NCBI GenBank assembly: GCA_017539045.1
Contig: JAFYHS010000008.1
Location: forward strand, 1-58,015
Origin: Bacteroidales bacterium
GTDB taxonomy: Bacteria > Bacteroidota > Bacteroidia > Bacteroidales > F082
DNA length: 58,015 nucleotides
Direction of reading: 5' to 3'
Under the pieces are notes generated by a model, which worked only from the letters and a program-made list of their open reading frames with translations, was not told where the DNA came from and searched no databases. Shown here one piece after another: positions 1 through 8,120 of the stretch (its first letter is position 1; each line of letters starts with the position of its first letter). A program made the position numbers and the translations under genes.

Positions 1-1037
1 AAGAAAAGGGATACAAGCTCCTTTTGGTGCCTATCATTGATGTCGTGAGAGATTATATGTATGGCACCGACAAGGTCGAACAGAAGATCAAAGACCTTGT
101 TGCAGGCAAGGAAGTTCCCGTATTCGAGGATGGCGCTCCGCTTCCGTCGGTGCCGTTGTTCATCTCCAAGAACATGAAGGACCGCGAACTGTTTAGCGAT
201 CCGATCCATGTGGACATCAACATGGTGCACAACGACATCCTTGATGTGGCCGAGTTCTGCCAATGGCGCGACGACCTTAAGGATGCCAAGTTCATCTTTG
301 AGAAAGACAAGGACGGCAACGACATCTATGTCTGCGGTAACGAGGTGGAGAAGATGTCGAAATCGAAGTATAATGTGCAAAATCCTGACGACCTCGTAGA
401 GAAATACGGTGCCGACACGCTGCGTCTCTATGAGATGTTCCTCGGTCCTTTGGAGCAGTCGAAGCCCTGGGATACGCAGGGTATCGAAGGCACTTTCCGT
501 TTTGTGCGCAAGTTCTGGAGGCTGTTCCACAACGAGAACAACGAGTTTTGCGTCAGCAATGAACCCGCCACTGCGCCTGAGTTGAAGAGCCTGCACAAAC
601 TCATCAAGAAGGAAGAGGAGGGCATCGAGAGCATCTCGTTCAACACGGTTGTTTCGGCCTTCATGATCTGCGTCAACGAACTGGCCGACATGAAGTGCAA
701 CAAACGTGAGATTCTTGAGCCTTTGACGGTGATGATTTCACCTTACGCACCGCATATCGCCGAGGAGCTGTGGCATCTGCTTGGCCATGAGACCTCGGTG
801 GTGAACGCAGCATTCCCCGCTTACGACGAGAGTAAGACGATGGAAAACAGCTTTAACTACCCCATTAGCTTCAATGGTAAGATGCGTTTCAATATGGAAC
901 TGCCTGTCACGATGAATGCCGACGAGGTGCAAGCCGCCGTGCTCGCCGCCCCCGAAGCCGCCAAATGGATTGAAGGCAAGCAGGTCCGCAAGGTCATCTA
1001 CGTGCCGAAGAAGATTGTTAATATCGTTGTGGGGTGA
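1..1037 (+). CDS. leuS: Leucyl-tRNA synthetase, 3' part (5' end outside window)
   Basis: Charges tRNA-Leu with leucine in the cytoplasm. The reading frame is already open at the window edge (first full codon at base 3), so the catalytic core start and most of the editing domain are missing. About 345 C-terminal residues remain. They contain the class I KMSKS signature inside EKMSKSKYNVQNPDDLVEKYG, followed by the family's YEMFLGPLEQSKPWD segment, then the anticodon-binding helical domain (PYAPHIAEELW) and the small C-terminal domain ending KKIVNIVVG. The motif set is specific to LeuRS rather than IleRS or ValRS. Its last 20 bases overlap the 3' end of the convergent fucosidase gene. Confidence 0.95.
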   Translation, partial: EKGYKLLLVPIIDVVRDYMYGTDKVEQKIKDLVAGKEVPVFEDGAPLPSVPLFISKNMKDRELFSDPIHVDINMVHNDILDVAEFCQWRDDLKDAKFIFEKDKDGNDIYVCGNEVEKMSKSKYNVQNPDDLVEKYGADTLRLYEMFLGPLEQSKPWDTQGIEGTFRFVRKFWRLFHNENNEFCVSNEPATAPELKSLHKLIKKEEEGIESISFNTVVSAFMICVNELADMKCNKREILEPLTVMISPYAPHIAEELWHLLGHETSVVNAAFPAYDESKTMENSFNYPISFNGKMRFNMELPVTMNADEVQAAVLAAPEAAKWIEGKQVRKVIYVPKKIVNIVVG

Positions 1038-2487
1038 TTTCCGCTTTGCCACGGCGCATTTCAAACACCACCGCGTGAGGCATCTCGAACAGATAATTGT
1101 TTGGGATTTCGATTTGATAGGTGGGACTGTAATAGTCTAGGTCTTTTGAACCGCTTTTGAGGCTCAAAGTAGCTGTTTTATTGCTTCCCAGAATCTTGAT
1201 TTTTCCTGTTTTTAATTCGGGCATTCCTTTGGAATCGAACCAATACAAATTGGGCACAGGGCTTTCCTGTTCATCCAAGAGGAAAATAGCATAAACCTTG
1301 TCGCCCTTTTGCGTGAAGCGGAACTTACCGTATGTAAAGGGATAGATGGGGCGTGTCCCATAGATGGCTTCACCGTTCACCTGCATCCATTCGCCGATTT
1401 CCTTCATGCGGAGCAGTGCCGTGTCGGGCAGGTTGCCATCGGCATCGGGGCCTACGTTAAGGAGGAAGTTACCGCCTTTGGCCACGATGTCGCACAAAAG
1501 GTGGATGAGTTTGTTGGTGCTTTTGTATTGGTCCGTCGAGACATACGACCACGAGTTACCCATCGACATACAGGTTTCCCAAGGATAGGACAGAAGTGAG
1601 TCGGGCACTTGTTGCTCTGGGGTTTGGTAGTTCTCGTATTTGCCACCTACCGAGCGGTCCACAATGATAAGGTCGGGATTGTTCTCACGGGCTATTTTAG
1701 CCACTGTGGGCATGTCGATGTCTTGGATATAGCCTTGGCAGCCGAGCCAGGGGCGCGTTTCTTCGTTTACACTCCATTCGGGACGCACCCAGCCACCGTC
1801 CAGCCACAGGATGTCGATGTCGCCATAGTTATGGGTGAGTTCGCGTATCTGTCTGTGGGTGAATTGCTTGTATTTCTCGAAACGTTCAGGCATGACGGTC
1901 GGGTCATAGTTGACGTTGCGGTCGGGGGTGGCCCATTCGTGTGCCCAGTAGTCGTCACAGTGCCAGTCGGGCTTGGAGAAGTAGAGGCCGGTCCAAAAAC
2001 CTTTGGCACGGAAGGCATCTACCACTGCACCAGTGATATCGGCTTTTGGATTCTTGGAAAATGGGCAGCTCGGGTCGACAGTGGAGTAGGAGGTCTCCTT
2101 GGTATCGAACATGCAGAAGCCGTCGTGATGTTTCGTGGTGAAGACGACGTACTTCATGCCCGCGTTTTTGGCGGCATCGGCCCATTTTGAAGGGTCGAAG
2201 TTCTTCGGGTAAAATGTTTTGTTAAGGTTTTGATAATCAGTCTTGTATTTGTAATAATCGGCGCCATCGCGGTTGATCCAAGGCTCGTTGCAGATGGACC
2301 ACGACTCCACCACTTCCCATTGGGCATAGATGCCCCAGTGCATCATGAAGCCAAACTTCAGATCCTGCCATTGGCTGATGCGGTTGGTGATAACGGGGTC
2401 GGTTTCAGGGAGTTGGTCATCGGTTTGTGCGAAAGTAGGAGCGCAGAAGAGGCCTATTAAAAAGAGGAGTAATGCTTTTTTCTTCAT
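1018..2487 (-). CDS. Secreted alpha-L-fucosidase, GH29 family
   Basis: Predicted 489-aa exo-glycosidase removing alpha-linked L-fucose from glycans. A signal peptide (MKKKALLLFLIGLFCAPTFAQ) directs it to the periplasm or surface. The GH29 barrel is clear: FGFMMHWGIYAQWE near residue 46, TTKHHDGFCMFDT near 117, and GDIDILWLDGGW at 222-233, where Asp230 is the expected catalytic nucleophile. A second, beta-rich C-terminal domain follows. The length fits the family. The gene is monocistronic, with a TATCTTTG -7 element at 2508-2515, and its 3' end overlaps leuS by 20 bp. The acid/base residue is less conserved in GH29 and I did not assign it. Substrate linkage cannot be read from sequence. Confidence 0.93.
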   Translation of the reverse strand: MKKKALLLFLIGLFCAPTFAQTDDQLPETDPVITNRISQWQDLKFGFMMHWGIYAQWEVVESWSICNEPWINRDGADYYKYKTDYQNLNKTFYPKNFDPSKWADAAKNAGMKYVVFTTKHHDGFCMFDTKETSYSTVDPSCPFSKNPKADITGAVVDAFRAKGFWTGLYFSKPDWHCDDYWAHEWATPDRNVNYDPTVMPERFEKYKQFTHRQIRELTHNYGDIDILWLDGGWVRPEWSVNEETRPWLGCQGYIQDIDMPTVAKIARENNPDLIIVDRSVGGKYENYQTPEQQVPDSLLSYPWETCMSMGNSWSYVSTDQYKSTNKLIHLLCDIVAKGGNFLLNVGPDADGNLPDTALLRMKEIGEWMQVNGEAIYGTRPIYPFTYGKFRFTQKGDKVYAIFLLDEQESPVPNLYWFDSKGMPELKTGKIKILGSNKTATLSLKSGSKDLDYYSPTYQIEIPNNYLFEMPHAVVFEMRRGKAEITPQRY

Positions 2488-2507
2488 GAGATGGGATTTT
2501 AATGCGC

Positions 2508-2515
2508 CAAAGATA
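2508..2515 (-). promoter_or_regulatory. Promoter -7 element for the fucosidase gene
   Basis: On the minus strand the bases read TATCTTTG, a perfect match to the Bacteroidota -7 consensus TAnnTTTG, 20 nt upstream of the fucosidase ATG. The T-tract of the upstream terminator ends two bases before it, so the -33 region would lie inside that terminator hairpin. Confidence 0.65.
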
Positions 2516-2517
2516 CG

Positions 2518-2558
2518 AAAAAACCACGATTCGCAGCACGATGCTGCAAGTCGTGGTT
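2518..2558 (-). terminator. Rho-independent terminator after the zeta/partner gene pair
   Basis: Read on the minus strand, AACCACGA pairs with TCGTGGTT (8 bp). An inner GCAGC/GCTGC stem lies within, and a six-T run follows. It sits 24 bp after the stop of the 66-aa partner gene and just ahead of the fucosidase promoter. Confidence 0.75.
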
Positions 2559-2581
2559 GAGGTTCTATGTGATGCAGGAGA

Positions 2582-2782
2582 TTATTCCTGTTCCATCATG
2601 GCTCTGACTTCCTTGGCTTTCACGGTGTAGATGTTGCCATCTGCATCGCAGAAGCAGAAGGTGCCGTTATGGCGGCAACGCATGGTAAGCAAGCGTTGCA
2701 TCGAGAGGTCGAGGCCGCTCATCAATTTCTTGGTGAAGGACGAAACTTCATTCTTCTTGGCATTCACTGTTACTGTTGTCAT
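2582..2782 (-). CDS. Small protein (66 aa) overlapping the zeta-like kinase gene; possible antitoxin or partner
   Basis: Start chosen at MTTVTVNAKKNEV, because the longer frame (to 2848) lies entirely within the upstream gene. This gives 66 residues and a 35-bp overlap with the end of the zeta-like kinase gene, which implies translational coupling. The sequence has a lysine-rich N-terminal half and a C-terminal beta-like stretch (HNGTFCFCDADGNIYTVKAKEVRAMMEQE) with a CxC pair. I do not recognise a named family. The arrangement resembles a toxin-antitoxin pair, but with the small gene downstream of the kinase, the reverse of classical epsilon-zeta. A strong terminator follows. The antitoxin role is inferred from context only. 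Confidence 0.65.
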   Translation of the reverse strand: MTTVTVNAKKNEVSSFTKKLMSGLDLSMQRLLTMRCRHNGTFCFCDADGNIYTVKAKEVRAMMEQE

Positions 2783-3341
2783 ATTGTCTGATCTTTTTGA
2801 ATTTTTCTTCGTTGTAAAACTTAATGGATTTGATGCTACCTTCGGCAATCACTTCAGAGGGCATAATGCTGTTGTCGATGAACAGGAAGTAGTCAACGAC
2901 GGGGCAGTAAAGATGAAACAAGTTCTTGATGCCTGCTCTGTAGCGTCTGCGGATGATACTGTCGTCCACATGATGACCGCCGTGTTTCACGCGCTCTGCA
3001 ACGCGTTGGATGGCCAGGTCGGGGCTCTGCAGCCAGAAGTAGATGAGGCTGGCTTTGTAGCCTTCCTGACGTGCCTTGTTGATGAGGGCGTGGTAGGATT
3101 TGGCGGCCAAGGTGGTCTCGATGGCAAAGTCTTCTTTGTCAGCGATAAGTTTCTTGATGCGCGAGAGCATCAGGCGGCCAGCGGCGACCTTGGCGCCGTC
3201 GGGGTTGAGCGGCGACAGACCCTTGGCGATCTCGTCGCAGTTGACGAACTCCTTGCACTGCAGCGTCTCTGGCAAAACAGTCAAGGAAGCGGTCGTCTTA
3301 CCTGCTCCATTGCAACCTGATATGATATATAAACTCGGCAT
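2748..3341 (-). CDS. Zeta-toxin-like P-loop kinase
   Basis: 197-aa protein starting at MPSLYIISGCNGAGKTT. The longer frame to 3497 is rejected because it runs through the promoter. A Walker A motif (GCNGAGKTT) lies at residues 9-17, a FVNCDEIAKGLSP segment follows, and DFAIETTLAAK matches the substrate-binding ETTL region of zeta-family kinases, which in characterised members phosphorylate UDP-N-acetylglucosamine and poison wall synthesis. RVAERVKHGGHHVDDSIIRRRYRAG is the arginine-rich helix typical of the family. It overlaps the downstream 66-aa gene by 35 bp. Bacteroidota carry many chromosomal relatives whose toxicity is untested, so toxin action is uncertain although the kinase fold is not. 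Confidence 0.85.
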   Translation of the reverse strand: MPSLYIISGCNGAGKTTASLTVLPETLQCKEFVNCDEIAKGLSPLNPDGAKVAAGRLMLSRIKKLIADKEDFAIETTLAAKSYHALINKARQEGYKASLIYFWLQSPDLAIQRVAERVKHGGHHVDDSIIRRRYRAGIKNLFHLYCPVVDYFLFIDNSIMPSEVIAEGSIKSIKFYNEEKFKKIRQYDNSNSECQEE

Positions 3342-3396
3342 CAAATTATGGTTCTGCTCGTTTTTGTGATGGCATATATCGTGCCAAATCACGCTG

Positions 3397-3404
3397 CAAA
3401 GATA
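3397..3404 (-). promoter_or_regulatory. Promoter -7 element for the zeta-like operon
   Basis: The minus strand reads TATCTTTG, exact TAnnTTTG, followed by GCAG. It is 55 nt upstream of the chosen start at 3341. It also argues against the longer kinase frame, which would begin upstream of this element. Confidence 0.6.
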
Positions 3405-3574
3405 CAAAAAATGTGAATGTGTCAACACTTTTCCACACTTTTCCACGATATTTTTTCGAGTAAAAATAGCTAATACGCTGTAAATCAGCAATATCATTAT
3501 AGTTGATGATTATCTTATTGGGGACGTTCCCCATAGCCAAAATTTTCGTATTTTTACCGCCTAAAACGAAAGTG

Positions 3575-4141
3575 ATGAAAAAACGGACCTTGATAACGCT
3601 ATGTTCCCTCATGTTGGTGGTATGCGCCTGCCAAAAACAGGTGGAATACCCCATAGAGCCGAAGATCACATACGAGGGCTTCACCTATTTGATGAACCCC
3701 GACAGCACTTTCAGTGGCGAAGGCATCATCTCGTTTTCCTATACCGATGGCGACGGCGACCTGGGTCTTGACGAAAGCGATACCCTGCCGCCGTTTGGCT
3801 TCCATGATACCTATTATTACAATATGGTGGTCGACTACCTGAAATCGGAGAACGGCGTGTTTGTGAAGACGCCATTGCTGAGCCCGCATGTGCCGACCAG
3901 TCCCGACGATACCTTGGTGTTGTACGACACGGTGACCTTCAACGCCCGCTTCAAACGGCTTCGTGACTCAGAAGAGCCCAAGGCCATCAGTGGCTCGATG
4001 GACTACAAGCTCACGGTGCAGAATCCTTTCTCGCCCAACGACACGGTGAAGTTCGAAATCCGTATCCTCGACCGCGCCTTGCATGAGAGTAACGTGATCC
4101 AAACCGATCCGATTTTCACTAACCCCATTTTGAATAAATAA
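3575..4141 (+). CDS. Hypothetical lipoprotein
   Basis: 188-aa predicted lipoprotein. Start chosen at MKKRTLITLCSLMLVVCACQK; an in-frame upstream extension to 3503 crosses the likely promoter (TATTTTTA at 3549-3556) and would bury the signal peptide. The lipobox is VCAC, with Cys19 the likely lipidated residue. The mature part is beta-rich with the acidic motif SYTDGDGDLGLDESD and a repeated NPFSPNDTVKFEI-type strand pattern. I recognise the YTDGDGDLG feature from Bacteroidota hypothetical lipoproteins but know no function. It is 10 bp upstream of the M1 peptidase gene and probably co-transcribed with it. Confidence 0.8.
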   Translation: MKKRTLITLCSLMLVVCACQKQVEYPIEPKITYEGFTYLMNPDSTFSGEGIISFSYTDGDGDLGLDESDTLPPFGFHDTYYYNMVVDYLKSENGVFVKTPLLSPHVPTSPDDTLVLYDTVTFNARFKRLRDSEEPKAISGSMDYKLTVQNPFSPNDTVKFEIRILDRALHESNVIQTDPIFTNPILNK

Positions 4142-4151
4142 ACACAGAAAT

Positions 4152-6446
4152 ATGAAACAACTCCTTTTGTCTTTGGCATTGTTGCTTTCGTTTTCGTTGA
4201 TGCAGGCGCAAACTGCTGGCGAAAACATCGACGTGACACATTATGCCATCCATGTCAACGAACTTAATTTCACCAACCAAACCCTTCAGGGTGAGACCTT
4301 TATTGACTTTACGGCTACGGCCAATGTGCAACAAATCCTTCTTGAATTGAAGTATCTGGAAGTCGCTTCCGTGACGGCCACAGGCGCTACGGTATCCGGC
4401 TTCTCGCAAGACGGCGACTTCTTGACCATCAATTTGGCCTCACCTTTGGCAAGCGGTAATACAGCAACCTTAGACATCGTGTATGGTGGCAACACCTTCA
4501 GTGAGACTTGGGGTGGCGTGGAATGGTGGGGCGACTATGTCTACAACCTTGGCGTGGGTTTCGATAGCCAACCGCACAACTTAGGTAAGTCTTGGTTCCC
4601 CTGTGTCGATAACTTCACCGATAAGGCTACCTACGATGTCTTTGTCACCACGACCAACGATAAGAAGGCCATCTGTGGCGGTAACTTCGTGGAGACTATC
4701 GACAATGGTAATGGCACCTCCACCTGGCATTGGAACACACCTCAGGAGATCGCCACCTATCACATCTCGTTTGCCGTGGGCGACTATGAAGTCTGGGAGG
4801 ACGTCTATCACGGCATCGAGCGCGACATCCCGATTACGGTGTATGCCAAGCCTAGTCAGATCAACAATGTACCCGCTTCGATGGTACACGTCAAGGAGAT
4901 TGCGGCTTTCTTCGAGGAGAGCATGGGTGCCTATCCTTTCAATCGCATCGGCTATGTCGTTACGGGCAAAGGTTGTATGGAGCACACCGACAACATCGCC
5001 ATTGTGCCTTCTGTCGTCGACGGCACTTTGGCTGGTGAGGAATATATCGCTCACGAACTCTCTCACATGTGGTCAGGCAACCTGGTGACCTGTGCCGAGG
5101 CTGGCGACATGTGGCTCAACGAGGGCTTCGCCCAGTTCTGGGGCGCATTCTACGAGTCGGCTGTCTATGGCGAGGAGCATTTCCAAAACACCATTTCTGG
5201 CAAGGTCAATAGCATCAATGCTTGGTGCAACAGCCCCGCCAACTGGATGCCGCTCAACAACATGCCGCTTGACATGACCTATAACACCAATGCCATCTAT
5301 GAGCGCGGTGCTGTCATCGTCAATACGATGATGAACTACATGGGGCGTGAGAACTTCCTCGCCGCCATGCGCCAGTATTTCCAGGAATATGCCTATCAGA
5401 CAGCTACATCCGAACAACTATGCGAAGCCTTGACACAGTATTCCGGCATCGACATGCATGGATTTTTCGATACCTATGTCTATTCAAGTGGCATGCCCCA
5501 TCTTTACGCTGTCATCAAATCGGTGGAGCAGGTCGGCGAATGGTATGATGTGACGTTGGAACACCGTTACCAGCATATTGGAGATACCCACATCGGGCAA
5601 CACAATGCATACGAGTTGACTTTCATCGGCCCTGATTTCCAACTTGAAACCGCAAGAGTCGTTTGGGATGGCCTGAATTACGAGGCAACATGTTCAGTCG
5701 GTTTTGAGCCTGTCGGTGTTATCGGTGATTTCAATAACAACTGGTTGGATGGAAAGACCCAGAAAAACTTCATGCTGAAGTCGTCATCGCAGCAAAACTT
5801 TGCCAACTTCAAGGTAGAGGCGACATCTTTCACCGATTCGGTTTTTGTCGCTGTCGAAAACCATTTTGTCGGTCCTTACGACGACCCCTTGGTTCCCTAT
5901 CTGACCCTCTCGAGCCAGCATTTCTGGACCATCAACCGCTACGACTTCGGTGAGGCCCAGGTGACAGGCATGTTCGACTATACCACTTCTACTGACGGCG
6001 ACATCATACAGACGGCCAACGACTCGGCCACCTTGTTGTATCGTCGCGACGCCTCGGAGGCTTGGCACGAGATTGCTTACACGGTTTATGCGGGCAGCAC
6101 CTGGAAGCATGGCCGCTTTATCGTTGACAACCTGCCCTCAGGCGAATATACCATAGCCGCTTGGGACAAGGAAGCACTCGGCACCGAGGAGCAGCACCAG
6201 GCTGGCATGATGCTTCAGATGTATCCTAACCCCTCGGCTGACATGATTCGCCTCACATGGGATGAGCCCGCTGACGGCATGATCCGTATTATCGGTATGG
6301 ACGGCAGGGAACTGAGGCGGGCCATTTTCAGGAAGGCTGAAGGCGTAAGCCTCTCAACGGCAGGTCTGCCTAAAGGCTACTGTACGGTGATGCGCCTGGG
6401 TAAGGATGGCACGGTATTGGCTACTGAAAAACTGATTATTAAATGA
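4152..6446 (+). CDS. Secreted M1-family zinc metallopeptidase with T9SS type A tail
   Basis: 764 aa with signal peptide MKQLLLSLALLLSFSLMQAQ. An aminopeptidase-N-like beta domain spans about residues 25-215. The thermolysin-like domain carries the zinc motif HELSH at 301-305, with the third ligand Glu324 in NEGF. The GAMEN-type exopeptidase motif is altered to GCMEH (274-278), so N-terminal recognition may differ from classical M1 aminopeptidases. After residue 470 come beta-rich domains. The last ~75 residues form a T9SS C-terminal sorting domain (MYPNPSADMIRLTW, then DGREL, then LPKGYCTVM, ending EKLIIK), so the protein should be exported across the outer membrane. It overlaps the next gene by 4 bp (ATGA). 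Confidence 0.92.
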   Translation: MKQLLLSLALLLSFSLMQAQTAGENIDVTHYAIHVNELNFTNQTLQGETFIDFTATANVQQILLELKYLEVASVTATGATVSGFSQDGDFLTINLASPLASGNTATLDIVYGGNTFSETWGGVEWWGDYVYNLGVGFDSQPHNLGKSWFPCVDNFTDKATYDVFVTTTNDKKAICGGNFVETIDNGNGTSTWHWNTPQEIATYHISFAVGDYEVWEDVYHGIERDIPITVYAKPSQINNVPASMVHVKEIAAFFEESMGAYPFNRIGYVVTGKGCMEHTDNIAIVPSVVDGTLAGEEYIAHELSHMWSGNLVTCAEAGDMWLNEGFAQFWGAFYESAVYGEEHFQNTISGKVNSINAWCNSPANWMPLNNMPLDMTYNTNAIYERGAVIVNTMMNYMGRENFLAAMRQYFQEYAYQTATSEQLCEALTQYSGIDMHGFFDTYVYSSGMPHLYAVIKSVEQVGEWYDVTLEHRYQHIGDTHIGQHNAYELTFIGPDFQLETARVVWDGLNYEATCSVGFEPVGVIGDFNNNWLDGKTQKNFMLKSSSQQNFANFKVEATSFTDSVFVAVENHFVGPYDDPLVPYLTLSSQHFWTINRYDFGEAQVTGMFDYTTSTDGDIIQTANDSATLLYRRDASEAWHEIAYTVYAGSTWKHGRFIVDNLPSGEYTIAAWDKEALGTEEQHQAGMMLQMYPNPSADMIRLTWDEPADGMIRIIGMDGRELRRAIFRKAEGVSLSTAGLPKGYCTVMRLGKDGTVLATEKLIIK

Positions 6447-6886
6447 TAAACAATATGAAAAGCTTTAAGTTATTTGCCCTGCTTTGTGTACTGGGTGTCT
6501 TCTTTGCCTCATGCAAGGAACCAAAAAACGAATGGGAGAATTATTTTGGCTATACCAATCAGGAACTCGTCGGTTCCTATGTCTCATCTGATGTTGCCGA
6601 TGCGTTCGATGGCTTGATAGAGGGCACTTACTGCCACATCTGCCATGACGCCACCATCAAAGTGTCGCCCAATGGCGGAAAACTGAAATTTGAAATCAAG
6701 AGTCCGAACAACGGCCTTACCCACAACTGTGTCGGCGACCCCAGCTTGAGCAACAGCGATTGCCTGATACAGATAGGCAACGAATTGTTGGCTACGGTTT
6801 ATACCAATAGTTCACAAGGAATACGCATTCACGGCTATGTTCGGATTAATAATGTCAACTATTATTTTGATGTCATAAAAGAATAA
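6443..6886 (+). CDS. Small lipoprotein downstream of the M1 peptidase
   Basis: 147 aa. The first ATG overlaps the M1 peptidase stop codon as ATGA; an alternative start at 6455 (MKSFKLFALLC) also gives a full lipoprotein signal. The lipobox is FASC. The mature part contains a cluster of cysteines and histidines (GTYCHICHDATIK, then THNCVGDPSLSNSDC) that could bind metal or form disulfides. CHICH superficially recalls a haem c site but lacks the CxxCH order. No family recognised. Translational coupling suggests a role linked to the exported peptidase. Confidence 0.75.
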   Translation: MINNMKSFKLFALLCVLGVFFASCKEPKNEWENYFGYTNQELVGSYVSSDVADAFDGLIEGTYCHICHDATIKVSPNGGKLKFEIKSPNNGLTHNCVGDPSLSNSDCLIQIGNELLATVYTNSSQGIRIHGYVRINNVNYYFDVIKE

Positions 6887-6898
6887 ACACATACAACT

Positions 6899-8086
6899 AT
6901 GAAAAAAGGATTATTTGTTTTGGCTGTCCTCGTGATGGCTTTGGGAAATGTGAGCTTTGCCCAGCGCAAGGCTGAACTGAAATCGAATGCGAATGCCAAT
7001 GTGCTGAAGCATTATGGCGTACGTGACGAAACGACTGTAGTGCCGGCGACGGCCTCCTGGCAAACCACCGACGGCGAGCAGTATCATACCACCTATACCT
7101 ACGATGAGTATGACTATTACCTCATCGAGGAATTGACCGAGATGAATTATGGTGATGGTTGGCAGGAGTTTAGCCTGTTGACCTATGACTATGATTTCTC
7201 CGGCAATGTGATTGAAATCGTGGCTCAGATCATGGAAGATGGCGGCTGGGAAAATGAGGCGAGAGCTTCTTATACCTACGACGATGATTTGGTGGCCGAG
7301 GTCATCATCCAAGAATGGGAAAACGGTAACTGGGTGAACGAAACTAAGGAGGTGTACAACTACAGTGGCGATGTGACTACCGTCCTCTATTGGGACTGGA
7401 ACGGCAGCAACTGGTCGTCGGACGAGCTTTGGACTTACACCAAAGACGGCAACACCATCGAACTGATCATCCAATATATGCAAGGCGGTGCCTGGCAGAA
7501 CGATGAGAAGCAGCTTCTCACCCTTGATTTCGACGAACATGTCACCGAAATCCTCGACCAAGACTGGGTTGGTACTTCATGGGTCAATGATGAACGCACG
7601 ACCTATATCTATGAAGACGGTGTCTTCACAAATAAGAACGTCGAAGACTGGAATGGATCGGCATGGGAAGACGATCTTGCTTTTGAATATGAATATGTGG
7701 ATGGCAACGCCAAACACGGTGAGTGCTTTGAAAAGGAGGCAGGCCAATGGATGCCAGCCGATGATGATATCGAAATGGCTTTTGGCTATGGCGCCAAGAG
7801 TAATGAGTATTATGGCTATCGCGTTGATATTCAATACGTTGATTTGACTCAAGTGGGCGAAAACACTACTGCCAGTTTTGTGGTCTATCCCGTGCCTGCC
7901 CAGGATGTGTTGTTCATTGAGACTGATAGCTTCCAGAAGGCAGAGATCTATAGTCTTTCGGGACAGAAAGTGATGGAAAGCCTGCGTGATAGGATGAACG
8001 TGAGCGCTTTGTCTTCGGGCATGTATCTCATCAAGGTTTACGACCGAGAAGGAGGCTGCTCCTCACAACGGTTTGTCGTTAAATGA
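6899..8086 (+). CDS. Secreted tandem-repeat protein with T9SS type A tail
   Basis: 395 aa with a signal peptide ending SFAQ. Residues ~75-285 hold about seven imperfect repeats of 28-30 aa, each with a Trp-centred start (GWENE, NWVNE, NWSSD, AWQND, SWVND, AWEDD) followed by a Y-x-Y strand, D-G turn and acidic strand. The pattern suggests a beta-propeller-like or YD-like elongated surface domain. Residues ~325-395 form a T9SS sorting domain (FVVYPVPAQDVLFIE, SLSGQKVM, LSSGMYLIKVYD, ending RFVVK). No enzymatic motif is seen. It lies 12 bp after the lipoprotein gene, so it probably belongs to the same operon as the M1 peptidase, and ends in a strong terminator. Confidence 0.85.
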   Translation: MKKGLFVLAVLVMALGNVSFAQRKAELKSNANANVLKHYGVRDETTVVPATASWQTTDGEQYHTTYTYDEYDYYLIEELTEMNYGDGWQEFSLLTYDYDFSGNVIEIVAQIMEDGGWENEARASYTYDDDLVAEVIIQEWENGNWVNETKEVYNYSGDVTTVLYWDWNGSNWSSDELWTYTKDGNTIELIIQYMQGGAWQNDEKQLLTLDFDEHVTEILDQDWVGTSWVNDERTTYIYEDGVFTNKNVEDWNGSAWEDDLAFEYEYVDGNAKHGECFEKEAGQWMPADDDIEMAFGYGAKSNEYYGYRVDIQYVDLTQVGENTTASFVVYPVPAQDVLFIETDSFQKAEIYSLSGQKVMESLRDRMNVSALSSGMYLIKVYDREGGCSSQRFVVK

Positions 8087-8113
8087 AAAAAGGAGGCAAT
8101 CGCCTCCTTTTTT
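8086..8113. terminator. Bidirectional terminator between convergent genes
   Basis: Perfect 12-bp stem (AAAAAAGGAGGC / GCCTCCTTTTTT) around a 4-base loop, giving a T-run in both directions. It starts in the stop codon of the repeat protein gene and lies 8 bp from the 3' end of the minus-strand sensor kinase gene. Confidence 0.9.
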
Positions 8114-8120
8114 CATTTTA

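Noticed and set aside
6641-6750. Haem c binding site in the small lipoprotein (CHICH)
   Set aside because: The order is CHxCH, not CxxCH, and nothing else about the protein resembles a cytochrome.
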